From assembly GCF_003610355.1 (NCBI RefSeq), contig NZ_RAPY01000005.1, positions 1 to 64,000 on the forward strand: 64,000 nt of DNA. Reading direction: 5' to 3'. Shown piece after piece: positions 17,060-27,018 of the stretch (positions are counted from its first letter, which is position 1; every line of letters begins with the position of its first letter). The stretch comes from Sphingobacterium detergens (GTDB lineage: Bacteria; Bacteroidota; Bacteroidia; Sphingobacteriales; Sphingobacteriaceae). Made by a program: the position numbers and the translations under genes. Under the pieces are notes generated by a model. That model was not told the origin of the DNA and ran no database searches. It saw nothing but the letters and a program-made list of their open reading frames with translations.

Positions 17060-20000
17060 TTAGAATTGTACACTTACTCCCAATGAATAGGTTCTTCTAC
17101 TTGGATAACCGTTTGAGCCATCACGTCCCACACCTGTTACCAATTCTGGATCTGGTCCGGAATAATTGCTAAACGTATAAACATTGTTTGCCGTTAGATT
17201 GACGCGTGCAGATGATACGCCAAAACGACGCGCCCATCTTCTGTCAAAATTGTAGCCTACTGTGATCGTGTTAATTTTCACATAAGAGCCATCCTCCATA
17301 AACATGGTTGAGTTGTAACGATAAGGATTATATAATGTCAAACGTGTAAAATCAGAAACATTGGGATAATCTGCGTTGTCACCTAATTGGCGCCATACAT
17401 TATAAGCATCCAATGGAACATAGGCTCCAGGGGCGCCATCACCATAGTTTTGTCCGCTTGGATCCGAATAGTTCCGGAAGCGATCTGTCAAAGCTGTATT
17501 TAGGATATCACGGTCTATGGTGTAGGATAATTGCGTACGCAAAGACCAATTTTTATAGCGTGTATAGAGGTATAAACCGCCTGTAATTGCTGGCTGCGAA
17601 TTACCGACATAAACTAAATCATTTTCGTCTAGCACATAGTCACCATTTAGATCTGTAAAAATGGGATCTCCCGCACGGAAGAACTTACCTCCATTCATTT
17701 CCCCCCCTGCTCTATAACGCAATCCAGTTAATGGATTGACCGGCACTTGGTCGTCCGATTTATAGACACCTTTATAATCATATAAGACAAAAGTAAAAGC
17801 ATTACGCCCCAAACGATAAAACTGTGGCAGGTCGTATCCTGATCCATCCGGCTGTACCAATTGACGTGCTCCATCGGGCAATGAGGTTACATAATCTCTA
17901 TTTATTGCAAACGTTGCATTTGCATTCAGTTCCCACTCTGAGCTTGCAAGTTTTGGTCTATACTGGATACTTAACTCGTGTCCCCTATTCACCATAGCAG
18001 ACTCATTCGTCAATACATTTGCAAATGCATTGTGATTTGCAATTGGCTTTTTGCGTAGAATCTTATCGGATTGCTTGTAATAAGTTTCGTAAGTCACATA
18101 CAGCGAACTATTGAAAAACCCTAGTTCCGCAGCCATAGACCATTGCGTCGTAGATTGTGGCACTAAACCTGTATTTGGAGCAATTTCCAAATCCAAGGAA
18201 GTTGTTGGTCTATTGTTGTAACGACCGTCATCAATCTTATACCAACCATAGATATCCGACAGGGATCCAGATGGTGAAATTGTACGACCGACCGATCCTC
18301 TCAAGAAACCCGTGTCCCACCAATCCACATTCTCCATAAATTTCTCTTTCTTGAAATTCCAACGTAAACCCGCTGAAGGATTTTTGGTCCAAGGTGTTGC
18401 ACCACCGGTCAACGAACTACCATCGACACGGTAGGTCAAATCAAGAATATACTTTGAATCGTAGTTATACGAAAAGCTCCCTGCATAAGCAACCGATCTA
18501 AAATTATTCAATGAGTTTAACAATCCACCTAGTGTGTTTCTTGTATTATAACTAATTCCTGTCTGAAATTGATCATTCGCCGTTCCGCGAATCTTCGATA
18601 AATCTTCTGAAGAAGCGGATATTTCCATTTCCGTAAAACCGTAAAGGTTAAAAAGATGCTTATCTTTAATAGCTTTCACATAAGACAGTTGATTCCGGTT
18701 GTAGACTTTACTTTTGTTACTATAATAACTGTATACTTCTGAAGAGTTACCTAAAAGTATCTCTGGTGTATAACGATCTTTTGTTGAAGTGGTATAGTTA
18801 TAGTTTAAGGTAACTGATGCTCTTAAATCTTTAATAGGTACATACTGTAATTCAAGTTGCCCAACATAATTACCCGTCTTATTTTGGTCATCCACACCTA
18901 ATGCCGATAGCGCGCCCATACTTCCAGAAAATAAGGAAGGCGAAGGATACAGCGATGTTGTATTGACCGATTTACCTACCCCCGTCTGCATCAATGCATT
19001 TCCTGAGCCCATCTTATTTTGCGCCACATTGACATTAATATTAGTCATCATACGAAAACGGTCACTCGGTTCATATTGCATATTAGATTGCAAGGTATAC
19101 CGTTTAAAGCCAGTATTGGCGATGATTCCATTTTCATCGTAATAGTTCATATTGGCTTTATAATTGAATACACGCTCTCCACCCGATATATTCACGTTAT
19201 GTGTCTGGTTCATCGTATTGCGATAGAAATAGGATTGCCAATCGGTTGAATTATTATAATAGGGATTCAGGGAATCGGCCAATATTGGTGAGTCATTGAT
19301 ACGTCGGATTGCTGCAGCTAATGTTGTATCATTCATCAGGATTTGATCCAAACGAACCATCCGCTCGCCCTTACCACCGATCACACGACGTAATTGCGGC
19401 ACAGCCGACAAGAAGAACTGACCTTGATATTGAACGATAGGAACTTTCGAGTTCCCGCGCTTAGTACGTACCTGAATAACACCGTAAGCACCCCGCGATC
19501 CGTACATTGCTGTTGCTTGTGCATCTTTCATGACCGTGATATCTTCGATATCTTCAGGTGGAATCATGGAAATCGGCGACACACCAGGACCTGCTGATTC
19601 AAATCCATATTCATAGCCCGAGTTGTCATCAATAGGCACACCATCAATAACGAATAAAGGTGAAGTAGGTGTCACAAAGGTATTGTCACCACTACCCGAA
19701 ACATTAAAGTTAGACATCCCACGCACCGCCATCGTTCCGCGCATACCAGGACTTCCTGTATTGTTCTGAATATTTAAACCAGCAACCTTACCTTGCAAAA
19801 GGTCAACAAAGTTACCTGAAGGAATATCCTGTATTTCCTTACCGGAGATCGTTACTACGGATCCAGTCAATGTCTCTCTTTTACGTTGTTGGTATCCTAC
19901 CACAACAGTCTCTTCAAGTTCCTGTGCCGTACTTTCTAAGGTCACATTGTATTCCTTTTTTCCAGCAACAATCGTATACTTCTCTGTACGATAGCCCTGA

Positions 20001-20221
20001 TAGGAAAACACCATCACCCCGCTGTTGGGGACCGAAATGACAAACCGGCCATCTTCTCCGGTTTTTCCCAGATCTCGTTTGGGGTTTTCCAAGCGTATAG
20101 AGACGCCACTGAGCGCTCTGTTATCATTTCCTTTCACAACACCCTTGACCATGGTCTGGGCCCATGCATCCCCCACAAACAAGGCACAAATGAAAGTTAA
20201 TATTATGCTAAATTGTTTCAT
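17060..20221 (-). CDS. SusC/RagA-family TonB-linked outer-membrane transporter, module 3
   Basis: The start is taken at 20221 (MKQFSIILTFICALFVGDAWAQ) because ten extra upstream codons would spoil the signal peptide. In order: carboxypeptidase-like domain (about 25-100), TonB-box-like EETVVVGYQ, plug domain (FVDLLQGKVAGLNIQNNTGSPG, FVIDGVPIDDNSG, MYGSRGAYGVIQVRTKRG), then a 22-strand-type barrel ending in SLGVSVQF with the terminal Phe expected of barrels. It imports a ligand delivered by the paired SusD. The gap from the DUF5007-like gene upstream is 29 bp, with no terminator, so it appears to be internal in the operon. Confidence 0.92.
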   Translation of the reverse strand: MKQFSIILTFICALFVGDAWAQTMVKGVVKGNDNRALSGVSIRLENPKRDLGKTGEDGRFVISVPNSGVMVFSYQGYRTEKYTIVAGKKEYNVTLESTAQELEETVVVGYQQRKRETLTGSVVTISGKEIQDIPSGNFVDLLQGKVAGLNIQNNTGSPGMRGTMAVRGMSNFNVSGSGDNTFVTPTSPLFVIDGVPIDDNSGYEYGFESAGPGVSPISMIPPEDIEDITVMKDAQATAMYGSRGAYGVIQVRTKRGNSKVPIVQYQGQFFLSAVPQLRRVIGGKGERMVRLDQILMNDTTLAAAIRRINDSPILADSLNPYYNNSTDWQSYFYRNTMNQTHNVNISGGERVFNYKANMNYYDENGIIANTGFKRYTLQSNMQYEPSDRFRMMTNINVNVAQNKMGSGNALMQTGVGKSVNTTSLYPSPSLFSGSMGALSALGVDDQNKTGNYVGQLELQYVPIKDLRASVTLNYNYTTSTKDRYTPEILLGNSSEVYSYYSNKSKVYNRNQLSYVKAIKDKHLFNLYGFTEMEISASSEDLSKIRGTANDQFQTGISYNTRNTLGGLLNSLNNFRSVAYAGSFSYNYDSKYILDLTYRVDGSSLTGGATPWTKNPSAGLRWNFKKEKFMENVDWWDTGFLRGSVGRTISPSGSLSDIYGWYKIDDGRYNNRPTTSLDLEIAPNTGLVPQSTTQWSMAAELGFFNSSLYVTYETYYKQSDKILRKKPIANHNAFANVLTNESAMVNRGHELSIQYRPKLASSEWELNANATFAINRDYVTSLPDGARQLVQPDGSGYDLPQFYRLGRNAFTFVLYDYKGVYKSDDQVPVNPLTGLRYRAGGEMNGGKFFRAGDPIFTDLNGDYVLDENDLVYVGNSQPAITGGLYLYTRYKNWSLRTQLSYTIDRDILNTALTDRFRNYSDPSGQNYGDGAPGAYVPLDAYNVWRQLGDNADYPNVSDFTRLTLYNPYRYNSTMFMEDGSYVKINTITVGYNFDRRWARRFGVSSARVNLTANNVYTFSNYSGPDPELVTGVGRDGSNGYPSRRTYSLGVSVQF

Positions 20222-20250
20222 AATCTTTAAGCTAATTAGTCCGTCCATCA

Positions 20251-21291
20251 TCAGTCAAATTTTGGCGTTTCCCTGGTGAAGCGAAATTGTATCTCCCAAT
20301 CTCCTTCTTCATAGATCGCAAATGGCATCTCGATCCCACAATCTTCGAGAAAACCAAACTGCCCTTTCCTGCGAAATTTGAAATTCATCACGGCATAAGT
20401 ACCATCGCTTGAAGAATAGTCGGTTTTGATCGGTGCCAATGGAATAGGATAAGCAACGTCATAAATCACTTTACCATTTTCAAATCTATGGTTGAAACCA
20501 TGCACTAATTTGCCCCATTCTGTTGCGGCAAATTTCTTCACATCAATTGGACGGTTTAAAGAATCCAAGAAACTTACGGTCAAGGTTCTACTTCCTGTCC
20601 CTTTGCTCTCCAATTTATTGAAATACACATTAATTAGACCTGGATAAATAAATTGATTTGTTCGTACGCCATACAAATTGGTTGTCCTGCTGGGATTCGT
20701 ATATGGTAGTGGCGCTAAGCCTGTCACTGGATCCATGATGCTCGGTTCAAATGCACGTTCCCGATAGGGCTTTAATTTGAAATTCCGCAAATACCTGCGT
20801 CCACCAGTGTTGTTAACTTCAATATCAAACACATAGCCTGAATCTGGTTGTGCTTTGACAAAATTTGAATTTACGGCCTGTCCCCAAAAATTTATATTGC
20901 CTGATTTCTCAAGAATCTCGAGAATAGGACGGTATTCTACCTTACGTTTATTTTCAATTTCAGCGATAGATTTCTCTTCGCCGCTATATGCCATTGTCCA
21001 GATTTTTACCGGAAATTTATCTTCAAAAAGTGTTGAAGGCTGTCCATCAATATCACGCACGTTTACAATTTTAAAATTGAGAGGTTGTGAAGTATTCTGC
21101 CCAATATTGACAATATTATTATAGAAGGTATTTCTTCCTAACAATGGCATAAATTCATTGGTGCTATACACTACGTCAGTACCGAGTGAGTCTTGGTCAT
21201 CCGGAATGTACTTATTACATGAGGCGAGCATGAAAAGTCCCATCCCGAGCACTAATAACTGTTTTACCGATTTAAATATTTTCTTTTCCAT
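20251..21291 (-). CDS. DUF5007-like lipoprotein, module 2
   Basis: This 346-residue lipoprotein (lipobox MLASC, Cys25) shows the pattern I recall for the Bacteroidota family DUF5007: STNEFMPLLGRNTFY, NFKIVNVRDIDGQPS, FPVKIWTMAYSGEEKS, KWGKLVHGFN-like AATEWGKLVHGFNHRF and DVAYPIPLAPI. No enzyme motif is present. It follows the FAS1 gene by 1 bp and precedes the second SusC, occupying the slot where a surface glycan-binding protein would be expected. A distant paralog lies at 28799. Role inferred from position. Confidence 0.55.
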   Translation of the reverse strand: MEKKIFKSVKQLLVLGMGLFMLASCNKYIPDDQDSLGTDVVYSTNEFMPLLGRNTFYNNIVNIGQNTSQPLNFKIVNVRDIDGQPSTLFEDKFPVKIWTMAYSGEEKSIAEIENKRKVEYRPILEILEKSGNINFWGQAVNSNFVKAQPDSGYVFDIEVNNTGGRRYLRNFKLKPYRERAFEPSIMDPVTGLAPLPYTNPSRTTNLYGVRTNQFIYPGLINVYFNKLESKGTGSRTLTVSFLDSLNRPIDVKKFAATEWGKLVHGFNHRFENGKVIYDVAYPIPLAPIKTDYSSSDGTYAVMNFKFRRKGQFGFLEDCGIEMPFAIYEEGDWEIQFRFTRETPKFD

Positions 21292-21292
21292 G

Positions 21293-21964
21293 CTATTTGT
21301 TTAATAATTTAGCGAGTTTACTAAATCCGAAATTATGACTTGGAGCGAGGACATGTAACATACCGTTTTGTGTACGGATATTCACCACAGATGTTGCGCT
21401 TTCCTGCCAGTAGCGTTGAAAAATAGACTTATTCATATCACTCAATATGATCTGTTGTTGACCGCCGCCTATAATTCCGGAAGCAGATGTCACTTTATAC
21501 TTTAAGGTCATATTATAATCGTCAATAGCTTTAATCACTTTTCCTTCAACAAAATCACGTAGGTAAGGCGTATCATATTCACCATTAAATGCATAATGAT
21601 ACGTCAAGGAATCAAGGATCAATTGTGGAATGTCTTCAAGATAAAACGGAGATCTGTTTCCCGCTTTTCGTACACCGTTCATGGCATCCAAAGCATTGGT
21701 AAAACTACTGTTCGTCATGGCGAAAAAGGTCGTTTTTGCATTAGCATCTTTCAACTTAGCGCGTACCGAAGGAACACGATCCAAAACTAACAGCAAGGAG
21801 TCATAGGTATTACCTTGTGATTCTAAAAATTCCAATGAAGTTCCATCAAATTCGGTATACTTGACTTGAAAATCTTCGTAATAGGTGTTCCCTTTTTTAC
21901 AACTAGCAACGCCCAGTAGCAATACGATTAGCGATAAGCCTAAAAAAATATGTTTGTTTTTCAT
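21293..21964 (-). CDS. FAS1 (fasciclin-like) lipoprotein, module 2
   Basis: This 223-residue protein has lipobox LGVASC (Cys22) followed by KKGN. The FAS1 domain shows KTTFFAMTNSSFTNAL for the first conserved block and the closing NGMLHVLAPSHNFGFS. It is shorter than the two sister FAS1 proteins but complete. It starts 14 bp beyond the SusD stop and nearly abuts the DUF5007-like gene, so translation of the two is probably coupled. Confidence 0.75.
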   Translation of the reverse strand: MKNKHIFLGLSLIVLLLGVASCKKGNTYYEDFQVKYTEFDGTSLEFLESQGNTYDSLLLVLDRVPSVRAKLKDANAKTTFFAMTNSSFTNALDAMNGVRKAGNRSPFYLEDIPQLILDSLTYHYAFNGEYDTPYLRDFVEGKVIKAIDDYNMTLKYKVTSASGIIGGGQQQIILSDMNKSIFQRYWQESATSVVNIRTQNGMLHVLAPSHNFGFSKLAKLLNK

Positions 21965-21978
21965 GATTATCTATTCTA

Positions 21979-23496
21979 TTATTTCCAATATGAGTTTTGC
22001 ACCAGTTTGGAGTTTCTTTCCAGAACATCCGAGGAGATCGGCCAATAGATTCCACCTTTCTGAATCAAATCGTTCATCACAGGATTATTTTTCTTAATCT
22101 TTGCCAGGCGTATTTGATCGTACCATCTCCAGCCTTCTCCCATCAATTCCCGTCTTCTCTCTAGAAAGATTTCTTCCAATAAGTCTTTTGGCGAGTTGCT
22201 GATATAGGGTTTTAGACCGCGACGCTCTTTAATCACATTGAGGTACTTAATGGCATCATCACGCTGATTGAGTACAGCTTTTGCTTCTGCTTGCAGTAAG
22301 TAGATCTCTTCAAGGCGGGTAAAAACTAAGTTCGATCCAAAAATGGAAAAATCAGAATCACCATTACCATTACGGATGACCTTGATCTTACTAAAAATCG
22401 GAATATCACCGTTGTAGTTGGTAAAGTAATTCGTCCGTACTAATCCTGATACGGAGTCAATACCAAAACGCGTGTCGTTGACGTCATCAAACAATTTATT
22501 GATCGTGTCACGGCTCACATAGATATCTGGTTTAGCTTTGGTGACAATCGGATAACCTAAAGTCAATGATTCGATATGGCCTGTATTCGTCGCTTCGCCC
22601 AATTCGTATGAAGAGCGAATCGCTAAGATCTGTGCTCTTGTACTTGGCCCAAATAGACCATCGGTCGGATTCACCAATGCTGATGTGGTCAATAGTTCAA
22701 GATTCGCTTGTGAATAGTTGTCGATAACAAATCGCGAATATACCTCCGCATTGATGTATTTTCCTTGCCATGCCGCTACGTGTGCCAATAGGGAATAGGC
22801 TGTTATTTTGTTGACCAAAACACCAACCCATGTACTATAAGTCTGGCCATAATAGCTCTGTGTCCCTACAGCATAACGGTAAGGTAAATCCTGTGCAGCG
22901 GCTAATAGTTCGGTTTCCGCGAAAGCTAAAACTGTTGCTTCGGTCGATCGCGCAAGTTCCACAAAGGAACCATTATCATAAGATTCCTTTAACAGCGGAA
23001 CATCGCCCCAGATACGGACCATATAGAAATACATTAGGGCACGGATTGTACGTGCTTGTGCAACATCGTATTTCATATCGCGTTCTGTGTATCGCTTATC
23101 TTTCGCCATCACCTCAGGTGCACGTTCGATAAAAAGTGACGCTGCATTGATCACTGCATAGAATCTACGCCAGTCCGTAAGATTCTTAAGTAAAGGATAA
23201 GCTGATCTCAGTTTATTTTCTTGGACGACACGAAGATCGGCGCGTGAATAAGGTGTAAAGTCGCCGTAGCGGATTTCTCCGTATACCCAATGCCCATAGT
23301 TATCAACTAATGCTGCCCGCATTAGGCCGTAGATGCCCATTAAGTGCGCCCGCGTATCAGATATAGATTGCCATTCCAGTTTCTCGGATCCGAGATTGGA
23401 AGCGACAATATCCAATTTTTTATTACATGAGCTCGTAAAAGCAGTGATACCCAGCGCCATCAGGAACATTACCGCCCATCGATTATATCTTTTCAT
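21979..23496 (-). CDS. SusD/RagB-family nutrient-binding lipoprotein, module 2
   Basis: The lipobox is FTSSC (Cys24). SusD features are EWQSISDTRAHLMGIYGLMR, the helical block ARTIRALMYFYMVRIWGDVPLL, and the C-terminal LVFTRLEEIYLLQAEAKAVL...YLNVIKERRGLKPY with EEIFLERRRELMGEGWRWYDQIRL. The family pattern E-R-R-x-E-L-x-G-E-G is intact. It lies 21 bp downstream of SusC module 2. Length (505) is normal for the family. Confidence 0.92.
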   Translation of the reverse strand: MKRYNRWAVMFLMALGITAFTSSCNKKLDIVASNLGSEKLEWQSISDTRAHLMGIYGLMRAALVDNYGHWVYGEIRYGDFTPYSRADLRVVQENKLRSAYPLLKNLTDWRRFYAVINAASLFIERAPEVMAKDKRYTERDMKYDVAQARTIRALMYFYMVRIWGDVPLLKESYDNGSFVELARSTEATVLAFAETELLAAAQDLPYRYAVGTQSYYGQTYSTWVGVLVNKITAYSLLAHVAAWQGKYINAEVYSRFVIDNYSQANLELLTTSALVNPTDGLFGPSTRAQILAIRSSYELGEATNTGHIESLTLGYPIVTKAKPDIYVSRDTINKLFDDVNDTRFGIDSVSGLVRTNYFTNYNGDIPIFSKIKVIRNGNGDSDFSIFGSNLVFTRLEEIYLLQAEAKAVLNQRDDAIKYLNVIKERRGLKPYISNSPKDLLEEIFLERRRELMGEGWRWYDQIRLAKIKKNNPVMNDLIQKGGIYWPISSDVLERNSKLVQNSYWK

Positions 23497-23517
23497 ACTC
23501 TTTCTACTATTAAATTA

Positions 23518-26451
23518 TTACAGCTCTAACTTAACGCCTAAGGAAACCATTGGGGACAATGGTAGTCCATAACCTGTATAATATCCATTAAAATCTATCA
23601 GTTCGGGATCTGCTCCTGAGAACTTAGAGATCGTCAATAAATTGGTACCTGAAACGTAAACGTAAGCTCTACGAATGGTCTTCATCTTGTCTTTTACATT
23701 GTTCAATTGAGCAAGATCGTAGCCTATAGTCAAGGATCTCAACTTCAAGAAAGAAGCATTTTCCAGAAACAGATCTTGATCCACACGGTAGGCGACAATC
23801 GGGCTCCAAGGATTATAAATCGGATATTTATTCAAATCAACATCTTGCTGCCAATGAAATACTTCGCGAATCCCATCCAATGAATTGGTGTTTTCGGTAT
23901 TGACGAAGTTATATTTATTGGAAGCACGTTGATTCAGGGCCTTATGTCCAAGTGCAAAATACCATTGCATATTCAGGTCAAAACCTTTGAATTTGAAATA
24001 GTTTTGAAATGAGCCTGTCAGCTTAGGCATTGCATTTCCTTTCAGGACACGATCTTCGTCATTGATTTTAAAATCTCCGTTCTGATCTTTCCAGATGGGA
24101 TCTCCCGCTGCAAAATCTACCCCATCAAACTGTATTTTCTGACCGTTTTGAACTGGGATACTCCCCTCGGTATCATAAGATCCTTGATTTTCGTACAACC
24201 AAAACTGATCAATGGCCTCGCCGACTTTTAATAAACGATTACCCACTTTCAATTGCTTGCGTCCTCCTGGAAGTGCCGTCAATTTATTTTGATTGTAATT
24301 TAGATTGAGTGATGTATTCCATTGCAAGGTCTCAGGATTAGACAGCACTTTCGCAGACAGATTGAGATCCACCCCAGTGTTTTTTACACTTAAGCCATTA
24401 ACAATTTGTCCAGAATAACCATACTCAGCAGGAATAGGTGAATTAATCAATTGATTTACATCTTTCTTTTGGTATAAGGAGACTTCAAAATCAATTTTTT
24501 TCTCCAATAAGGTTCCATCAACGGTCAATTCGGCATGATCTGTAAAAGGCCATTTGATATCGTAACCTACCCAACCTTCTGAATAAGGTCTGGATGCAAC
24601 GGCAAAACCATTATAGGACACCAAGGATTTTTCGGACCCCCAATTTAGATCAGCGGTATAATTTGGGCCAATGGCAAATTTACTTGTAAACACTGGTTTC
24701 CCAATTCGCGCCCAGGAGGCCTTTACACCTAAATGGTTAAATAAATTGTCCTCATTTTCGGGAATCAAATGATATTTCGCAGCAAATGACGGCGTCATCA
24801 ACCAACGCGAATCAGGCTGCATTGTTGAAGAACCATCATAACGTAATACCGCATTCAAGTCTAGGAGATTTTTATATTTATAATTGGCGGCCAAATACAG
24901 GGAGTGCAATCTAAAATCTTCGCGATTACTGTACCTATTCACATATAACCCTCCAATTGGCACTAAATAACTTCCTTTTTGAGGATCGCCATCGACAACG
25001 TTGACCTTGATAAAATCGTTTGGTCCATCATAGGCACGTGCATAATTGTAACGGTATAGGTCTTGTGTATAAGAAGATCCTAAGGTCAAGTCCAATTTAT
25101 GCTGTTCTTGAAATTCGAGATTGTATTCCAAGCGGTTATTGTACACCAAACGTTGATTAAAACCAAAATAACTTGACATATAGTTATTGGTTTCCATCAA
25201 TGAACCTGGGAAAAAAGCTTGTCTTGCACCCTCAGAATAATCAATTCCCAAGGAAGTATTAAATTTTAGGTTCTTGAGAAAATAAAGATCTAATGTTACC
25301 AGCGAATTTAAGAAATTGACCGTATTCTTATCCAAAGCTGCTTTATAGATATCTAGATACTGCGCATACATATCCTTACCTGGAGAAATTGGCACAGATA
25401 AATCAGGTACATAAGAAGCTTCGCCAAATCGATCTCTCAAACTGCGATTACGATCTCTCAAACTGCGGCTTGCATTGATTGTGGCACCAAAATTCAACCA
25501 TTTAAAAGGGGCCATATTGACGTTAAACAAGGCATTGTATCGCTCAATATTAGTTTTATCAGCCGAACTTGCATTCTTGGTATACCCTCCTACGAACGAA
25601 AAGTTCGCACGATCATTACCACCACGTATACCTAAACTTCCACCATAGATCGGTGTAGTTTTATAATACTCCTCATTCCAATTAGCTGGCCCGTAATAAT
25701 TTACATTAGTCGAGTCGCTCAGATATCCTGGGTAATTCAAACGGTCAGTAGCTGATCCATATTTGTTATAGAATACCGATCGGAACATATTCTCATATTG
25801 GGCATTTACGGGGGTTACTACGGGTTTTGTTGCCAGCCCAACATATGTATTAATGAAAATTTGACGTTCCCCCTCTCTACCTGGTTTTGTCAGGATCCAA
25901 ATTGCCCCATTAGCCGCTAGCGGTCCAAGCTTTGCTAATTTAACCGGGTCTTTTATCACTTCGATAGACTCTACAGTTGCTAGGTCAATACCTGCAAAGT
26001 TGTCGGTTCCAGGTCCAATACGATTAAACTGATACTGCTGAATTGAGTAGGCAAAGTTGTTGTCTCTTGCGATAGGTATTCCATTGACAAATACTGCTGG
26101 TTGCACATTAATCGCATCTTTGATTTCGAATAATGGCGATCCTAATCCCCGAAGTACCATATTCTTTGGTGCTCCTGGTTCTCCCGTCGCTTCTTGTACG
26201 TAGAGACCTGCAACTTGCCCTTTTAAAACCTCTGGAATACTGACAACAGGCAGTGTTTCAACGTTTCTTAAATTGAGACTGTCTCTAACACCTTGTTTTT
26301 GCAATAAGGTAGCCAGTCGCCCTCTAAGTAATCGCTTGTCAACCTCATTGATTTCAGAAGTATCTTGTTTTGAAGCCCAAAAATTAAGGTGGTTAGCCTT
26401 TACATTTGGGCACATAGGGACAAGAAATAAAAAACAAAATAGTCTTTTCAT
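23518..26451 (-). CDS. SusC-like TonB-linked transporter lacking the N-terminal carboxypeptidase-like domain, module 2
   Basis: This 977-residue protein has a signal peptide ending near VKA. The chain then goes almost directly, after about 45 charged residues (VDKRLLRGRLATLLQKQGVR), into the plug domain: VSIPEVLKGQVAGLYVQEATGEPG, PAVFVNGIPIA and ANGAIWILTKPGREGE. The usual carboxypeptidase-like domain and the ExxVVVGY TonB-box-like motif of its two sisters are missing, so energy coupling may differ. The barrel is full length and ends MVSLGVKLEL. It is the first gene of the twelve-gene operon, with an operator pair 166 bp upstream. Confidence 0.88.
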   Translation of the reverse strand: MKRLFCFLFLVPMCPNVKANHLNFWASKQDTSEINEVDKRLLRGRLATLLQKQGVRDSLNLRNVETLPVVSIPEVLKGQVAGLYVQEATGEPGAPKNMVLRGLGSPLFEIKDAINVQPAVFVNGIPIARDNNFAYSIQQYQFNRIGPGTDNFAGIDLATVESIEVIKDPVKLAKLGPLAANGAIWILTKPGREGERQIFINTYVGLATKPVVTPVNAQYENMFRSVFYNKYGSATDRLNYPGYLSDSTNVNYYGPANWNEEYYKTTPIYGGSLGIRGGNDRANFSFVGGYTKNASSADKTNIERYNALFNVNMAPFKWLNFGATINASRSLRDRNRSLRDRFGEASYVPDLSVPISPGKDMYAQYLDIYKAALDKNTVNFLNSLVTLDLYFLKNLKFNTSLGIDYSEGARQAFFPGSLMETNNYMSSYFGFNQRLVYNNRLEYNLEFQEQHKLDLTLGSSYTQDLYRYNYARAYDGPNDFIKVNVVDGDPQKGSYLVPIGGLYVNRYSNREDFRLHSLYLAANYKYKNLLDLNAVLRYDGSSTMQPDSRWLMTPSFAAKYHLIPENEDNLFNHLGVKASWARIGKPVFTSKFAIGPNYTADLNWGSEKSLVSYNGFAVASRPYSEGWVGYDIKWPFTDHAELTVDGTLLEKKIDFEVSLYQKKDVNQLINSPIPAEYGYSGQIVNGLSVKNTGVDLNLSAKVLSNPETLQWNTSLNLNYNQNKLTALPGGRKQLKVGNRLLKVGEAIDQFWLYENQGSYDTEGSIPVQNGQKIQFDGVDFAAGDPIWKDQNGDFKINDEDRVLKGNAMPKLTGSFQNYFKFKGFDLNMQWYFALGHKALNQRASNKYNFVNTENTNSLDGIREVFHWQQDVDLNKYPIYNPWSPIVAYRVDQDLFLENASFLKLRSLTIGYDLAQLNNVKDKMKTIRRAYVYVSGTNLLTISKFSGADPELIDFNGYYTGYGLPLSPMVSLGVKLEL

Positions 26452-26616
26452 TCGATTTTATGTCTTAGGCTTAAAAAAAAATTGGCACTATTTAGCTTAT
26501 AAAAACTATATAACGGCTCTGAATAATTGTTAGACTTTTAGGTCTTATTAATAATTGATAGTACGTAACAATGATATAATAAAAACTTTAGAGTGGTTAG
26601 AGGTCAACTAAACGAA

Positions 26617-26653
26617 ATCGATTGCGTAATCGACACAAACGATTGCGCAATTT
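26617..26653 (-). promoter_or_regulatory. Paired operator-like sites upstream of the twelve-gene operon
   Basis: ATCGATTGCGTAATCG (26617-26632) and CGATTGCGCAATTT (26640-26653) both contain CGATTGCG, 21 bp apart, about two helical turns. They match the sites at 35213-35245 and 1582-1597. The arrangement suggests a dimer-of-dimers binding, as LacI-type regulators often do. No exact TAnnTTTG box could be found between here and the start codon at 26451. Confidence 0.55.
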
Positions 26654-26957
26654 ATTCCTCATTGTCTATAAACAAAGTAGTTTTATAATTTTATAAAAAA
26701 AGTTCTCTTCATCTCTCTATTTAATTAACAATCTAAACGTTTTCAGTAAAATACTTTTATGAATTATTTTTTACGAGATAATGGGTGGGCTAGTCCAAGT
26801 GATTCGAAATTGAAAGCTCTTCTAAGTTTAGCATCAAAGCAGCGATGCAAGCTATAAGGTCAAAATATTTAAATCGATAATGATCCGAATTTGTATCGCA
26901 AAAAATGTGAATAACTGATCATAGGTCACCTGCTGATTACTATAGGAATTGGCTTAA
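26654..26957. other. Intergenic, no gene seen
   Basis: This AT-rich DNA lies between the upstream region of the twelve-gene operon and the terminator of the M60 gene. I find no open frame with a start and ribosome site, no tRNA-like fold and no repeat. Confidence 0.5.
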
Positions 26958-27002
26958 AACAAGAAACTCCAAATTACTTTTCGCAATTCGGAGTTTCTTG
27001 TT
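26958..27002 (-). terminator. Hairpin terminator after the second M60 gene
   Basis: AACAAGAAACTCC (26958-26970) pairs perfectly with 26990-27002. On the minus strand it follows the stop codon at 27019 by 16 bp and is trailed by TTTTAAG. It separates the M60 gene from the twelve-gene operon downstream. Confidence 0.75.
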
Positions 27003-27018
27003 CTATACGTCGTCAATA

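Noticed and set aside
25430..25475. Short direct duplication (two copies of a CGATCTCTCAAACTGCG unit) inside SusC module 2
   Set aside because: It keeps the reading frame (repeated RSLRDRN-like residues) and looks like a small coding slippage rather than a mobile element or site.
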